The position numbers were made by a program, and so were the translations under genes. DNA of 64,000 nucleotides from UBA2020 sp964551435 (GTDB taxonomy: Bacteria > Pseudomonadota > Alphaproteobacteria > Micavibrionales > UBA2020). Numbering within the stretch: the first letter of the stretch is position 1; every line of letters starts with the position of its first letter. Below are positions 41,135-50,448 of the stretch, one piece after another. Below the pieces are notes generated by a model. It made no database searches. It was not told the origin of the DNA and saw only the letters and a list, made by a program, of their open reading frames with translations. The stretch covers positions 248,001 through 312,000 of the forward strand of contig CAZKBS010000001.1 in the NCBI GenBank assembly GCA_964551435.1, given 5' to 3'.

Positions 41135-41419
41135 CTAGCAGCGCTGTTGCGGCAGCTGCGCGAAAAATTCCGCGGGCGAAAGCCCGCCGCTGTCATCCGT
41201 GTCGGCCGTATCAAACAGAGCCCGTTCCTGTTCGGCGGAAATGCCGCCCAGCGTGCTTTGGGCGCTATATTCGCGAAGGGAAAGGACGCCATCGCCGTCT
41301 TTGTCGGCAGCAGCGAATTTTTCCGCCTTTTGTTCAGGCGTGCTGATGCAGGCGCCGGCGGCGCATGGGGCAACCGCCGACAACAGCATCACAGCAAGTA
41401 CAAAACCCGCGCGCGTCAT
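41135..41419 (-). CDS. Secreted EF-hand calcium-binding protein
   Basis: A 94-residue protein with a signal peptide (GFVLAVMLLSAVAPCAAG) and two EF-hand loops, DKDGDGVLSLREY and DTDDSGGLSPAEF. Each has Asp at positions 1, 3 and 5 (Asp-Asp-Ser in the second) and Glu at 12. It should be periplasmic and bind calcium. Its ATG overlaps the stop of guaC (TGATG), so the two are co-transcribed, although their functions appear unrelated. Confidence 0.85.
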   Translation of the reverse strand: MTRAGFVLAVMLLSAVAPCAAGACISTPEQKAEKFAAADKDGDGVLSLREYSAQSTLGGISAEQERALFDTADTDDSGGLSPAEFFAQLPQQRC

Positions 41420-42432
41420 CAGCGGGAATTTTTGATGACAAAAGTCGCGCGTTTGGAAAACTCCTTCAGACGCGCGGCGCCGACATAGGTGCAGGCACTG
41501 CGCAAACCACCGAGGATTTCCTGCACGGTATGGGCAACGTCACCTTTGTAGTCGATGCGCACCACGCGGCCCTCGGACGCGCGGTGTTTTGCCATACCGC
41601 CCGCGTATTTGTTCATCGCGACTTCGGACGACATGCCGTAGTACTCGACCTGATTGTCGTTCTTTGCCAGTTCTGCCAGCTGTTCTTCGCTGAGGGTTTC
41701 GGTATGGCCCGCGAACATGCCGCCGAGCATCACGAAATCCGCACCTGCGGCAAAAGCTTTGGACACATCGCCCGGCATTTTGCAGCCGCCATCCGCGCAG
41801 ATAAAGCCCGACAGGCCATGCGCCGCATCGGCACATTCAATCACGGCGGAAACCTGCGGATAGCCAATCCCCGTCATGGCGCGCGTCATGCAGGCGCTGC
41901 CCGGGCCGATGCCCACCTTGACGATATCAGCGCCGGCCAGAATAAGCGCTTCGGTCATATCGGGCGTGGCGACGTTGCCCGCCATGATGACCTTGCCCGG
42001 ATGGTGTTCGCGCACGCGCTTGATGAAATCGAGGAAGTATTCAGTATAGCCATTGGCGACATCGAGGCAGATTTTGTTGATCGAATTGCTGCCCAGCGTA
42101 TTCATGACGTTGTCGATTTTGGTGATATCGTCAATACCGAAAGTTACGAAAGAAAAAGCGCCGGAGATATTGGCGGCTTTGAGGTCATCCAGCGGGATAT
42201 GCTTGTGAAGGGCGGTGAAAATATCATGTTCCGCCAGTGCCGCCGCCATTTTGACGGTACCTACCGTATCCATGTTCGCCGCGATGATGGGCACGCCCGT
42301 CACGTCGATGCCGGCATGCGGCATTTTGAAGGTGCGGCGGACATCCACCTCGGCCCGCGATTTCAGGCGGGAGCGTTTGGGGCGGATCAGGACATCGTCA
42401 AAATCAAGTTTCGGTTCGGCTTCAATTCTCAT
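41419..42432 (-). CDS. guaC: GMP reductase
   Basis: A 337-residue TIM-barrel enzyme of the IMP dehydrogenase/GMP reductase family, which converts GMP to IMP with NADPH. Markers are PKLDFDDVLIRPKRS at the N-terminus, the catalytic loop GIGPGSACMTRAMTGIGYPQ with its active-site Cys, ADGGC and the GMSSEVAMNKYAGG flap. There are no CBS domains, and the length and flap fit GuaC, not IMPDH. The ATG at 42432 has a GGAG site. Confidence 0.9.
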   Translation of the reverse strand: MRIEAEPKLDFDDVLIRPKRSRLKSRAEVDVRRTFKMPHAGIDVTGVPIIAANMDTVGTVKMAAALAEHDIFTALHKHIPLDDLKAANISGAFSFVTFGIDDITKIDNVMNTLGSNSINKICLDVANGYTEYFLDFIKRVREHHPGKVIMAGNVATPDMTEALILAGADIVKVGIGPGSACMTRAMTGIGYPQVSAVIECADAAHGLSGFICADGGCKMPGDVSKAFAAGADFVMLGGMFAGHTETLSEEQLAELAKNDNQVEYYGMSSEVAMNKYAGGMAKHRASEGRVVRIDYKGDVAHTVQEILGGLRSACTYVGAARLKEFSKRATFVIKNSR

Positions 42433-42741
42433 GTAGGGCACTCCGTTTCAGGGCACGCGAACAACCCGTGGGCTTTCGGGGCCGACGGGACAAGGTGAAA
42501 CCGCAATGATGGGGGGTTTCGTCTATCCATAGGCCGTTTCAGCGCGTGAAACAAGCAGATTAAATCACTGTGCCGTGAATTGTTCACCTTGACATAACGG
42601 GGCCGTTTTTATATTTGTTTGTGTTTATATACGCAGCTTTTGCGCGATTCCCCCGAACACCGTTATTTCTCACCGCACAGTCAAATTCAATGGCTGCTGC
42701 GTGCGTGCGGCCTGTGTTGGCGTTTTACTGAGGTGCAGGTT
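42433..42741. other. Intergenic stretch without a gene
   Basis: About 309 bases between the starts and ends of guaC and mnmE. A TTGACA is present near 42594 on the + strand with TATTTG 17 bases later, but no + strand gene follows and the open frame at 42619 is a shadow of mnmE. I see nothing else. Confidence 0.5.
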
Positions 42742-44070
42742 TTATTTTCCGATGCAGAAATCGCGGAATATTTTATCAAGCAGCTCTTCGACATGCACGC
42801 GGCCAGTGATACGGCCAAGCGCGCGCAGCGCCATGCGCAAATCTTCCGCCGCCAGTTCCGGCAAGGCGGCGGATACCGCACGGGTCAGATGCTCGGAAGC
42901 TTCGGTCAGCGCCGCGCGGTGACGCTCTCTGGTCAGCGCAGGCGCGCCGCTGCCTGCGCCCAAAAGCCCTGCGATGCGCGCTGTTAAAGCCTTGAGGAAA
43001 TCTTCCATACCCTGTCCTGTTCGCACGGAGAGGGGAAAACCATCAAGCGGCAGCGCCACGCCGAGGTCCGCTTTCGAAAGGGCAACGATTGTCCTGTCGT
43101 CAATCAGCGCCGCTGTCGCGGCGTCGGGCGCGGATAATGTCGCATCGAAAAGGGCGATTTTCAAATCGGCTTCCTGCGCGCGGACATGGGCGCGCCGAAT
43201 GCCTTCGGCTTCTATCTGCTGCGCTGTATCGCGCAGCCCCGCGGTGTCGGCCAGAATGGCAGGATAGCCGCCAAGATCCAGATGCACTTCAATCACATCG
43301 CGCGTTGTGCCTGCCTCGTCAGATACAATCGCCGCATCGCGGCGGGCGAGTGCATTCAGCAGCGAGGATTTACCCGCGTTCGGCGCGCCGATAATTGCGA
43401 CCATGACGCCGCTGCGCAAACGCTCCCCGCGGCGGTTGTCATCGAGATGCAGGGCAATTTCGGCGCGCAGTTTTTCGATTTGCGGCAAAAGCGTACCGGA
43501 AAGACCTTGGGGCAAATCATCTTCAGGGAATTCGATATCCGCTTCCTGATGCGCAAGAATACCCGAAAGACGCGCCGTCCATCCCTGATAAACCGCCGAC
43601 AGATCGCCGCCCAGCTGCGACAGGGCTTGCAGACGCTGCGCCTCTGTTTCCGCGTCAATTAAGTCGGCAATCGCCTCCGCTTCGGTCAGGTCAAGCTTGC
43701 CATTTTCAAAAGCGCGGCGGGTAAATTCACCCGGTGCCGCATGGTCAAAACCGTCCATACGGCCCAAGGCTGCCACGAGCGATTCAATAACCGAACGGCC
43801 GCCGTGCACGTGATATTCAACGGTATCTTCGCCTGTAAAACTGGCCGGCCCCTTGAAGTAAATTACGAGGGCGCGGTCGATGGCTTTTTGCGACTGCGGT
43901 TCGCGGAGTGTCACGTAATAAGCATGACGCGGGCGTGGGTTTTGTTTGCCGCCGAGGGTTTGCAGCGATAACAGCGCCTGCGGGCCCGAAACACGAATGA
44001 CCGCAACCCCCGCGCGCATACTGCCGGAGGCCAAAGCAAAAATCGTTTTATGCGGGTTATTTTGCGTCAT
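42742..44070 (-). CDS. mnmE: tRNA modification GTPase MnmE
   Basis: A 442-residue GTPase that modifies wobble uridines of tRNA with MnmG. The N-terminal folate domain starts TIFALASGSMRAGVAVIRVSG. The G domain has GAPNAGKSS (P loop), EAGTTRDV, DTAGL and SKAD. The C-terminus ends FCIGK, the conserved C-x-G-K motif. mnmG is not present in the window. Placement near rho and hemE matches the origin region of many alphaproteobacteria. Confidence 0.97.
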   Translation of the reverse strand: MTQNNPHKTIFALASGSMRAGVAVIRVSGPQALLSLQTLGGKQNPRPRHAYYVTLREPQSQKAIDRALVIYFKGPASFTGEDTVEYHVHGGRSVIESLVAALGRMDGFDHAAPGEFTRRAFENGKLDLTEAEAIADLIDAETEAQRLQALSQLGGDLSAVYQGWTARLSGILAHQEADIEFPEDDLPQGLSGTLLPQIEKLRAEIALHLDDNRRGERLRSGVMVAIIGAPNAGKSSLLNALARRDAAIVSDEAGTTRDVIEVHLDLGGYPAILADTAGLRDTAQQIEAEGIRRAHVRAQEADLKIALFDATLSAPDAATAALIDDRTIVALSKADLGVALPLDGFPLSVRTGQGMEDFLKALTARIAGLLGAGSGAPALTRERHRAALTEASEHLTRAVSAALPELAAEDLRMALRALGRITGRVHVEELLDKIFRDFCIGK

Positions 44071-44472
44071 TTAGCAGCAGGCCGTGCCATCCGTACCGCA
44101 GCCCGCGGGCTTTTGTTCGGCGCGCAGTTCTTTCTGGTCATTGGTCAGACGCAGACACTCGACAATTTTGCCGCCTTTGATATGACTGTCGACGATTTCG
44201 TCAATGTCGTCTTTGGTGGAGTAGGTATACCAGACGCCTTCGGGATAGATAACCATGACCGCGCCCAGCTCGCAGCGGTCAAGACAGCCTGCCATATTCA
44301 CGCGTGTATTTTCGATTTTCAGCTCGCTGATGCGCGCTTTCATGTAATTGCGCAGTTCGACGCCGCCTTTTTCCTTGCAGCAGCCGCGCGGATGACCCGC
44401 CGGACGCTCGTTACCGCAGCAAAAAATATGCCGCTCGAAATAGGGTTTTTGGGCATCGCTTGGGTTGTTCAT
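44071..44472 (-). CDS. Thioredoxin-like [2Fe-2S] ferredoxin
   Basis: A 133-residue protein. Cys residues at HIFCCGNERP, RGCC and MAGCLDRCELG fit the thioredoxin-fold 2Fe-2S ferredoxins, with the typical VMVIYPEGVWY strand. The C-terminus ends with CGTDGTACC, an extra Cys-rich tail not needed for the usual cluster. It lies directly before mnmE, with its stop abutting the mnmE ATG. MnmE-MnmG tRNA modification and iron-sulphur chemistry may be linked here, but this is inference. Confidence 0.85.
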   Translation of the reverse strand: MNNPSDAQKPYFERHIFCCGNERPAGHPRGCCKEKGGVELRNYMKARISELKIENTRVNMAGCLDRCELGAVMVIYPEGVWYTYSTKDDIDEIVDSHIKGGKIVECLRLTNDQKELRAEQKPAGCGTDGTACC

Positions 44473-44525
44473 GGCGTAATCCTTTTACTTTCGCTAAGGT
44501 AGGGCAGGAAAACCAAGGCGACAAG

Positions 44526-46613
44526 ATGAATCTCTCCGGCAAAAACCTTTTGGGCGACGAAACCAGCCCCTATTTGCGCCAGCACAAGGACAACCCCGTG
44601 CACTGGATGCCGTGGGGTGATGCCGCCTTCGACCGTGCCCGCGCCGAAAACAAGCCGGTTTTGCTGTCGATTGGTTATGCCGCCTGTCACTGGTGCCACG
44701 TCATGGCGCATGAAAGTTTCCAAGACCCCGCCACCGCAGATGTCATGAACAGTCTTTATGTCTGCATCAAGGTGGACCGCGAGGAACTGCCCGATGTCGA
44801 CAACCTCTATCAAACCGCGCTGGCGCTGATGGGGCAGCAAGGCGGCTGGCCGCTGACGGTTTTTCTGACGCCGCAAGGCGAGGCCTTCTGGGGCGGTACG
44901 TATTTTCCGCCGCATCCGCGCCATGGCTTGCCGTCATTTCGCGAAGTATTACGCGGGGTTGCCGATTCATGGCTGCGGGAGCCGGATAAAGTCACCCATA
45001 ACAGCGCCAGCATCCGCCGTGCGCTGGGCGCACTTTATACCCAAGGCGCAGGGCCCTTGCCGCTGCCCGCACAGGCGGCGCAGATTGCCGAAAAGCTTTT
45101 GCAGCGGTTTGATCCGGTTGGCGGTGGGTTTGGCGATGCGGAGTCGCCGAAGTTTCCGTGTTTACCAGCCTTGTCGTTGCTCTGGGCCTGTCATATCCGT
45201 ACAGGGCAGGACAAGTACAAATCCGCCGTTGTGCAAGCGCTAACCGCGATGTGTCAGGGTGGGCTTTACGACCATATTGGCGGGGGATTTTTTCGCTATA
45301 CCGTCGACAGCGGCTGGGAAATTCCCCATTTCGAAAAAATGCTGGCCGATAACGCACTGTTTATCGATTTGCTGACAGAAGTTTTTCGCGAAACGCAAAA
45401 CCCGCTGTTTGCCGCACGCATTGAACAGACCATCGACTGGCTTGCGCGCGAAATGGCCGTCAGCGAAGGGGGCTATAGCGCTTTCGCCAGCAGCTTGGAT
45501 GCCGACAGCGTGTCGGACACGGGCGCAGCGGCAGAGGGTGCATTTTACGTCTGGCGCGCGGGGGATGTCGATGAAGCGCTCGGTGCCGATGCCGGTGATT
45601 TCCGCGCGGCCTTTGATATTTCAAAATTCGGCAACTGGCCGGGGCAGCCCGGATACAGTATCCCGAACCGCCTGTCGCAGCCGGAATGGCAGGGAGGGCA
45701 AGAACAGCGGCTGCATGCCCTTTGCCGCAAGCTACGTTTTACCCGTGAAAGCCGCTCTAAACCGGCACGCGATGACAAGGTTATATGCGATGTCAACGCG
45801 ATTTTGACGGCCGCTTTGTGCCGTGCCGCTTTTGTTTTTGCACGAACGGAATGGCAAGACATGGCACTGTCCTGTTTTGAATACCTGCGGCGGTATCTGC
45901 GCGATGAGAACGGCCATCTGGCACGCAGCCGCTGCGCGCGTAGAAACGGCGCGGCGGCGCGGCTGGATGATTATGCGCATTACGGATTGGCCGCACTGGC
46001 GCTTTACGAAGCAACCCACCGCGCCGATTTTTTATCCGATGCCGCCACCGCGGCCAAATCGGTGATAGACACCTTTGCCGCAAATGGCGGCGGGTACTAC
46101 ATGACGCCGCCGGACAGTCTGCTGCCGCTGCGGCCACTGCATGCGGATGACAACGCCCTGCCGTCGGGCAATGCGGTTGTGGTGAAGCTGTTTTCAAGAC
46201 TTGGCACTGTGACGGGCGATATGCGCTGGCACGACGCGGCGGAAAAATGCGCCGCCAGTTTTGCCGATACCGTGGCCAGCCATATTTTCCCGCATGCCGC
46301 CCTGATTGAGGCCGCATTCGAGATGCAAACCAGTCTGAGTATCGTTATCGCAGGCGGCAGTCAGGAGGCGCGCGCCGCCCTGCACGGCGTATTGCGCAGC
46401 TTGTCTGTACCCGCGCAGGTTCTGCGACTGGAAGATGGTTCGGATATCCCGCAAGGACACCCTGCTTACGGTAAAAAAGCGGACAACGTGGCCCTTGCAT
46501 GGATATGCACGGCAGGCCGGTGCCTATCGCCTGTCGCATCCGCCCAGACGTTTCGGGAAATGCTGCGCGCGGAGCGTCAGGGCACGCAGCGTCCGCCCGC
46601 CAACGACGGTTAA
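44526..46613 (+). CDS. Thioredoxin-domain protein, SPATA20/YyaL family
   Basis: A 695-residue protein. The N-terminal DUF255 thioredoxin-like domain is clear: SPYLRQHKDNPVHWMPW, then ACHWCHVMAHESF with a C-x-x-C. The following part (about residues 200-650) resembles a six-hairpin (alpha/alpha)6 fold, including GGGFFRYTVDSGWEIPHFEKM. In bacteria this family is of unknown function. The ATG at 44526 has an AAGGCG site. No signal peptide is present. Confidence 0.9.
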   Translation: MNLSGKNLLGDETSPYLRQHKDNPVHWMPWGDAAFDRARAENKPVLLSIGYAACHWCHVMAHESFQDPATADVMNSLYVCIKVDREELPDVDNLYQTALALMGQQGGWPLTVFLTPQGEAFWGGTYFPPHPRHGLPSFREVLRGVADSWLREPDKVTHNSASIRRALGALYTQGAGPLPLPAQAAQIAEKLLQRFDPVGGGFGDAESPKFPCLPALSLLWACHIRTGQDKYKSAVVQALTAMCQGGLYDHIGGGFFRYTVDSGWEIPHFEKMLADNALFIDLLTEVFRETQNPLFAARIEQTIDWLAREMAVSEGGYSAFASSLDADSVSDTGAAAEGAFYVWRAGDVDEALGADAGDFRAAFDISKFGNWPGQPGYSIPNRLSQPEWQGGQEQRLHALCRKLRFTRESRSKPARDDKVICDVNAILTAALCRAAFVFARTEWQDMALSCFEYLRRYLRDENGHLARSRCARRNGAAARLDDYAHYGLAALALYEATHRADFLSDAATAAKSVIDTFAANGGGYYMTPPDSLLPLRPLHADDNALPSGNAVVVKLFSRLGTVTGDMRWHDAAEKCAASFADTVASHIFPHAALIEAAFEMQTSLSIVIAGGSQEARAALHGVLRSLSVPAQVLRLEDGSDIPQGHPAYGKKADNVALAWICTAGRCLSPVASAQTFREMLRAERQGTQRPPANDG

Positions 46614-46724
46614 GCTGGTTCGCCTTTAAACTCTTGCGATTTAACGCTTGCGCCGCTTGACGCTCCGCCCTAAACGGGTAGTCTGTAGGACAGCATAAAT
46701 ACCGCAAGCAAAAGGAAAATCATC

Positions 46725-47426
46725 ATGGCAGAGACAATCACGGTAACGGCGCATGACGGCGGTTCTTTTTCGGCTTACGTCGCGCGCCCGCAAGGTGCCG
46801 GCCCGCATCCGGCCGTTGTGGTTATCCAGGAAATTTTTGGCGTGAACGCGGTGATGCGCGGCATTTGCGACAATCTGGCGAAGGAAGGTTATATCGCCAT
46901 CTGCCCGGATCTTTTCTGGCGGCAGGAACCCGGTATCCAGCTCACCGACCGCAGCGAAGCGGAATGGAAGCGCGCATTTGAACTTTTTAACGGCTTTAAC
47001 GTTGACCTTGGCGTTGAAGATCTTAAGTCCACACTGGCCGCCGCACGTAGCATCAGCGGCAGCAATGGCAAGGCGGGCACCATCGGTTACTGCCTCGGCG
47101 GCAAGCTGGCGTTTTTGATGGCAACACGCTCGGATGCCGATGCGAATGTCAGCTATTATGGCGTCGGACTGGATGCCCTACTGGACGAAGCAGGCGGCAT
47201 CACCAAGCCGCTGTTGATGCATATCGCGGAAAAAGACAAATTCGTCCCGCCTGAAGCGCAAAAGAAAATTCTGGACGCGCTTTTGAACAAATCCGGCATC
47301 ACGCTGCATGTGTATCAGGGCGTTGATCATGCCTTTGCGCGTGTCGGCGGCGAACATTACGACGCGGCCATGGCAGAAACTGCCAATGACCGCACGCGCC
47401 GGCACCTCAAGGCGCATCTTGCCTAA
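46725..47426 (+). CDS. Dienelactone hydrolase family protein
   Basis: A 233-residue alpha/beta hydrolase. The nucleophile is the Cys in GTIGYCLGGKLAF (the family's Cys-His-Asp triad), Asp is in EKDKFVP and His in GVDHAFAR. An early VIQEIFGVN segment is also typical. These enzymes open lactone rings of aromatic breakdown, but many members have other roles, and no aromatic pathway genes are nearby. The AAAGGA site supports the start. Confidence 0.9.
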   Translation: MAETITVTAHDGGSFSAYVARPQGAGPHPAVVVIQEIFGVNAVMRGICDNLAKEGYIAICPDLFWRQEPGIQLTDRSEAEWKRAFELFNGFNVDLGVEDLKSTLAAARSISGSNGKAGTIGYCLGGKLAFLMATRSDADANVSYYGVGLDALLDEAGGITKPLLMHIAEKDKFVPPEAQKKILDALLNKSGITLHVYQGVDHAFARVGGEHYDAAMAETANDRTRRHLKAHLA

Positions 47427-47461
47427 CAGAACAGCCCCACCCAGACGCTGACGGTTTTTTC

Positions 47462-49087
47462 ATGTCCAGACTAGAACAGCTTCCCGCACAGCCCGCCGAA
47501 GAACATTTCCAAATCCCGCAAAAGGGGGCAAAGGATCTAGCGAATATGCTGGATGGGAACGGCGTAAAGGTCGATCAGGTCCGGCTTGCCAGACACGATA
47601 CGCAGGTACATCTGGTGCATGCGCAAATGCGCGTCGAGCTGAAACCGGATATGACCGTCAGCCAGCGCAGCGGCAGCCAACCCAGCGGCAAAACTATGCC
47701 CACCAAAGAAGCAGTCATGCAGGACGCTGCCGCGCAGGCGAAAACATTGGTCAGCGACGATAACGTCCAGCGTGAAATCGGCGAATTCATCGATAAAAAA
47801 CCCGGACGGTCTTTTGGCGAAAGGCCTTTTCGCTTCAAGCTTGCCGCCGCGCATCAGGAATATTCGGTTATCGACAAGTGCCTGAAGTGTAACGGCGCGA
47901 CGACAAACCCCTGCGGCACCTGCAGTGCCAGCGGACAAGCACCCTGTACGGGCTGCGCAGGACAGGGTGCGACGCAATGCACTGTCTGCTATGGCACCGG
48001 CCAGCAACAGCGCGGCGATGGATCGCGCGTACCTTGCGTAAAATGCAGCGGTAGCGGCCGCAGCGTTTGCATGACTTGTCAGGGCATGAAAAATCAGCGC
48101 TGCGTCGTTTGCAACGGCAATGGCCGCACCGCGTGTACGGAATGTGATCGAAGTGGCCACTGGACATACGTTTACGATGCGCATTGGCATTGCGAAGCGC
48201 AGTTCGAGCTGGACAGAAAACAAACCCTTCCCGAAGTTGTCGAGGTTGTCGAACATCTGGGCATCCAGAAAACCGCGACGGAGGGGCATGCCGAAATCCT
48301 GCGGCTGATATCGGAAGTCGAAGACGACAAGCTTATTCTTCCCTATATCGCGCTGCTGCCCGTGGCGCAGGTTGAGTTTTCAATTATCGGAAAAACACAT
48401 CCCGCCGTTATTGCGGGCCTGCATGGACGAATCATCGAAATCGAACCGCTAATCGACACCCTGACTAAACCGGGGGTCAGCGCCATGGTGAAGCTGTCCA
48501 AGGGCCCCATGGCGGCGGCCGCGCTGGTTGCCAGCGCCTGCCGCTTTAAAATGATACGGCAAGTTCTGGCGGGTCTTGCGCACCATAGCAAAAGCCATGT
48601 GTACCAAAAGCTGCGCCGCGAATATCAAATTCTGATTACCGAGAAATACGCCAAAGCAACCATCCGCTACGCGGACCTTGCGCTGCTGGCATTGGCAGAG
48701 GGGCCGCGCTGGAAAGGACTTATCGTTGGCGTTGTAGCAGCGGGCGGCATTTTTGCCGGATATTTCATGAGTCCCGTGCGTGAAACTGTGCGCGGCATGA
48801 TGGTGCAGCAGCGTCTGGAACAGCATATTCTGGCTGCCGATTTCGCGCTGTGGCTGCTGGGCTGGGGCGTAGCGGTTCTGGTCATCAAAATCTTCGCCGC
48901 AAATGCGCTCAAAAAGATTTTGCCGCAGAATGTGCAGACCGACGACCGCGGCTTGCCGGCGGCGGGGAAACAGGGATGGGTTGCACTGGGTGTAACAGCG
49001 GCAGTATGGCTCGCCGTCGCGTTTTTCTCCTCGCCCAAGCCTGAATGGATTGTCAACATTCTTCAAAAAGCCGGAATTTCGCTGTGA
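47462..49087 (+). CDS. Membrane protein with eight CXXC motifs (DnaJ zinc-finger-like)
   Basis: A 541-residue protein. About residues 138-232 carry eight CxxC motifs in a row (CLKCNG, CGTCSASG, CTGCAGQG, CTVCYGTG, CVKCSGSG, CMTCQG, CVVCNGNG, CTECDRSG), most followed by Gly-x-Gly as in the DnaJ zinc domain, but twice as many as DnaJ. No J domain is present. The C-terminus has three membrane segments (GVVAAGGIFAGYF, LWLLGWGVAVLVIKIF, ALGVTAAVWLAVAFF). Its stop overlaps the GTG of the lipoprotein gene. The function is unknown. Confidence 0.75.
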   Translation: MSRLEQLPAQPAEEHFQIPQKGAKDLANMLDGNGVKVDQVRLARHDTQVHLVHAQMRVELKPDMTVSQRSGSQPSGKTMPTKEAVMQDAAAQAKTLVSDDNVQREIGEFIDKKPGRSFGERPFRFKLAAAHQEYSVIDKCLKCNGATTNPCGTCSASGQAPCTGCAGQGATQCTVCYGTGQQQRGDGSRVPCVKCSGSGRSVCMTCQGMKNQRCVVCNGNGRTACTECDRSGHWTYVYDAHWHCEAQFELDRKQTLPEVVEVVEHLGIQKTATEGHAEILRLISEVEDDKLILPYIALLPVAQVEFSIIGKTHPAVIAGLHGRIIEIEPLIDTLTKPGVSAMVKLSKGPMAAAALVASACRFKMIRQVLAGLAHHSKSHVYQKLRREYQILITEKYAKATIRYADLALLALAEGPRWKGLIVGVVAAGGIFAGYFMSPVRETVRGMMVQQRLEQHILAADFALWLLGWGVAVLVIKIFAANALKKILPQNVQTDDRGLPAAGKQGWVALGVTAAVWLAVAFFSSPKPEWIVNILQKAGISL

Positions 49088-50403
49088 TAAAACATTTTGT
49101 GACCGCCGCCGCGCTGTGCAGCCTTGTTCTGGTGTCCGGCTGCACGGGCATTTCGCGCGGCATTGCTGAAGCCGTTCTTGACCGAAAAGTCGAAGACACG
49201 CGCCAGTGCCAGATGCAGGGGCCGAAATTTGGCGGACTGCAACAAAGCCTCGACAAACATGCCAGCGACGCAAACGGCACGACCAAGGTTCTGATGGTGC
49301 ATGGTATCAGCCATCACACGGCAGGCTATTCCAACCGTTTCCGCGATAGGCTGGCGGCATCACTGGGGCTTGAAATTGTCGACCCGGAGGTGAAAACCAT
49401 CCAGCTGTCCGCGCCGGATATTATGCCCACGCAGGATGGCGCGCCGCCGGAGCTTGGCACACTGCGCATCACCCGTCACAGTAGCCGCAATGACAGGCGC
49501 AGCTTGCTGTTTTATGAACTGACATGGTCGCCGATTACGGAGGAAGAGAAAAAACTCATCCTCTATGATACCGCCAATACCGAGGGGCTGGCACGCAGCG
49601 GCATCAACCACACCATGAAGGGGTTTTTGAACGCCACTGTCCCCGACCTGCTGATTTACATGGGTGATGGCCACGATAAAATCACCGCATCGGTGCGCGA
49701 ATCCGTTTGCTGGATGTTTTCCAGTGACTGGTTCGGCCTGCCCGTAGGCGGCGGGCGCTATGCCTGCCATCAGTGGCAGGGCACGGCAATGGAGCAGGTC
49801 GCAAATGATGATTATTTCTTTATCACGCACAGCCTCGGCAGTCGCATCACGCTGGACACCATCCAGTCTTTTGTAACGGATAGCAAAAGCGCGCTGCCCG
49901 GCAGCCGCCTTCAGAGCATTCGCGGGCTGGTGCGCGATAAAGATTTCACCGTTTTCATGCTGGCAAACCAGTTGCCGCTGCTTCAGCTGGGGCGTGAGGC
50001 GCCGGCCGTCACCGGAAAGTTCCGCGAATACTGCACCGCGAACGGGGAGCTGAAAGCACAGCGTATTTTGCACCGTTTAAATATCGTCGCCTTCAGCGAC
50101 CCGAACGATATCCTGTCCTATCCGGTGCAGGACGATTTCGCGCAGCAGCATATCGACAGCCGCATCTGCCCGCGCCTTGCCAATGTCAGTATCAACGTCG
50201 CCCAGCAGCGCGACATTTTCGGCGCCGCCAGTTTTGCCGACCCGCTGACCGCGCATAACGGATATCTGGAAGATCCGCGCGTGATTTCGTTGATTACAAA
50301 CGGCACGGGCGATGGCGAAAAGACGGAACCCGCGGACGGCAAATGCAGCTGGCAGGAAATGCGGCGCACGCCAAAGCCTGAAAGTCCCGCTGCGCAGCCA
50401 TAA
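49084..50403 (+). CDS. Lipoprotein with alpha/beta-hydrolase-like features
   Basis: A 439-residue protein from the GTG at 49084, giving a lipoprotein signal (FVTAAALCSLVLVSGC) with an LVSGC lipobox. Segments VLMVHGISHHTAGYSN (oxyanion-type His-Gly) and FFITHSLGSRITLD (a serine in His-Ser-Leu-Gly, a variant of GxSxG) suggest a serine hydrolase or lipase fold. Family unassigned. Translational overlap (GTGA) with the CXXC membrane protein suggests a two-gene envelope system. Confidence 0.65.
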   Translation: MIKHFVTAAALCSLVLVSGCTGISRGIAEAVLDRKVEDTRQCQMQGPKFGGLQQSLDKHASDANGTTKVLMVHGISHHTAGYSNRFRDRLAASLGLEIVDPEVKTIQLSAPDIMPTQDGAPPELGTLRITRHSSRNDRRSLLFYELTWSPITEEEKKLILYDTANTEGLARSGINHTMKGFLNATVPDLLIYMGDGHDKITASVRESVCWMFSSDWFGLPVGGGRYACHQWQGTAMEQVANDDYFFITHSLGSRITLDTIQSFVTDSKSALPGSRLQSIRGLVRDKDFTVFMLANQLPLLQLGREAPAVTGKFREYCTANGELKAQRILHRLNIVAFSDPNDILSYPVQDDFAQQHIDSRICPRLANVSINVAQQRDIFGAASFADPLTAHNGYLEDPRVISLITNGTGDGEKTEPADGKCSWQEMRRTPKPESPAAQP

Positions 50404-50438
50404 AAAAACGCCCCGCTTTGAACGGGGCGTTTTTTTAT
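50402..50438. terminator. Terminator shared by the lipoprotein gene and rho
   Basis: AAAAAACGCCCCG pairs with CGGGGCGTTTTTT around CTTTGAA. It lies between converging genes and can act on both strands. Confidence 0.88.
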
Positions 50439-50448
50439 GCGGGTTCTT

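Noticed and set aside
42590..42615. TTGACA with TATTTG at 17 bases as a promoter
   Set aside because: No + strand gene or stable RNA follows, so it is probably chance or spurious.
46620..46650. TTAA...TTAA pair before the hydrolase gene as a CtrA box
   Set aside because: The spacing is 11 bases, not 7.
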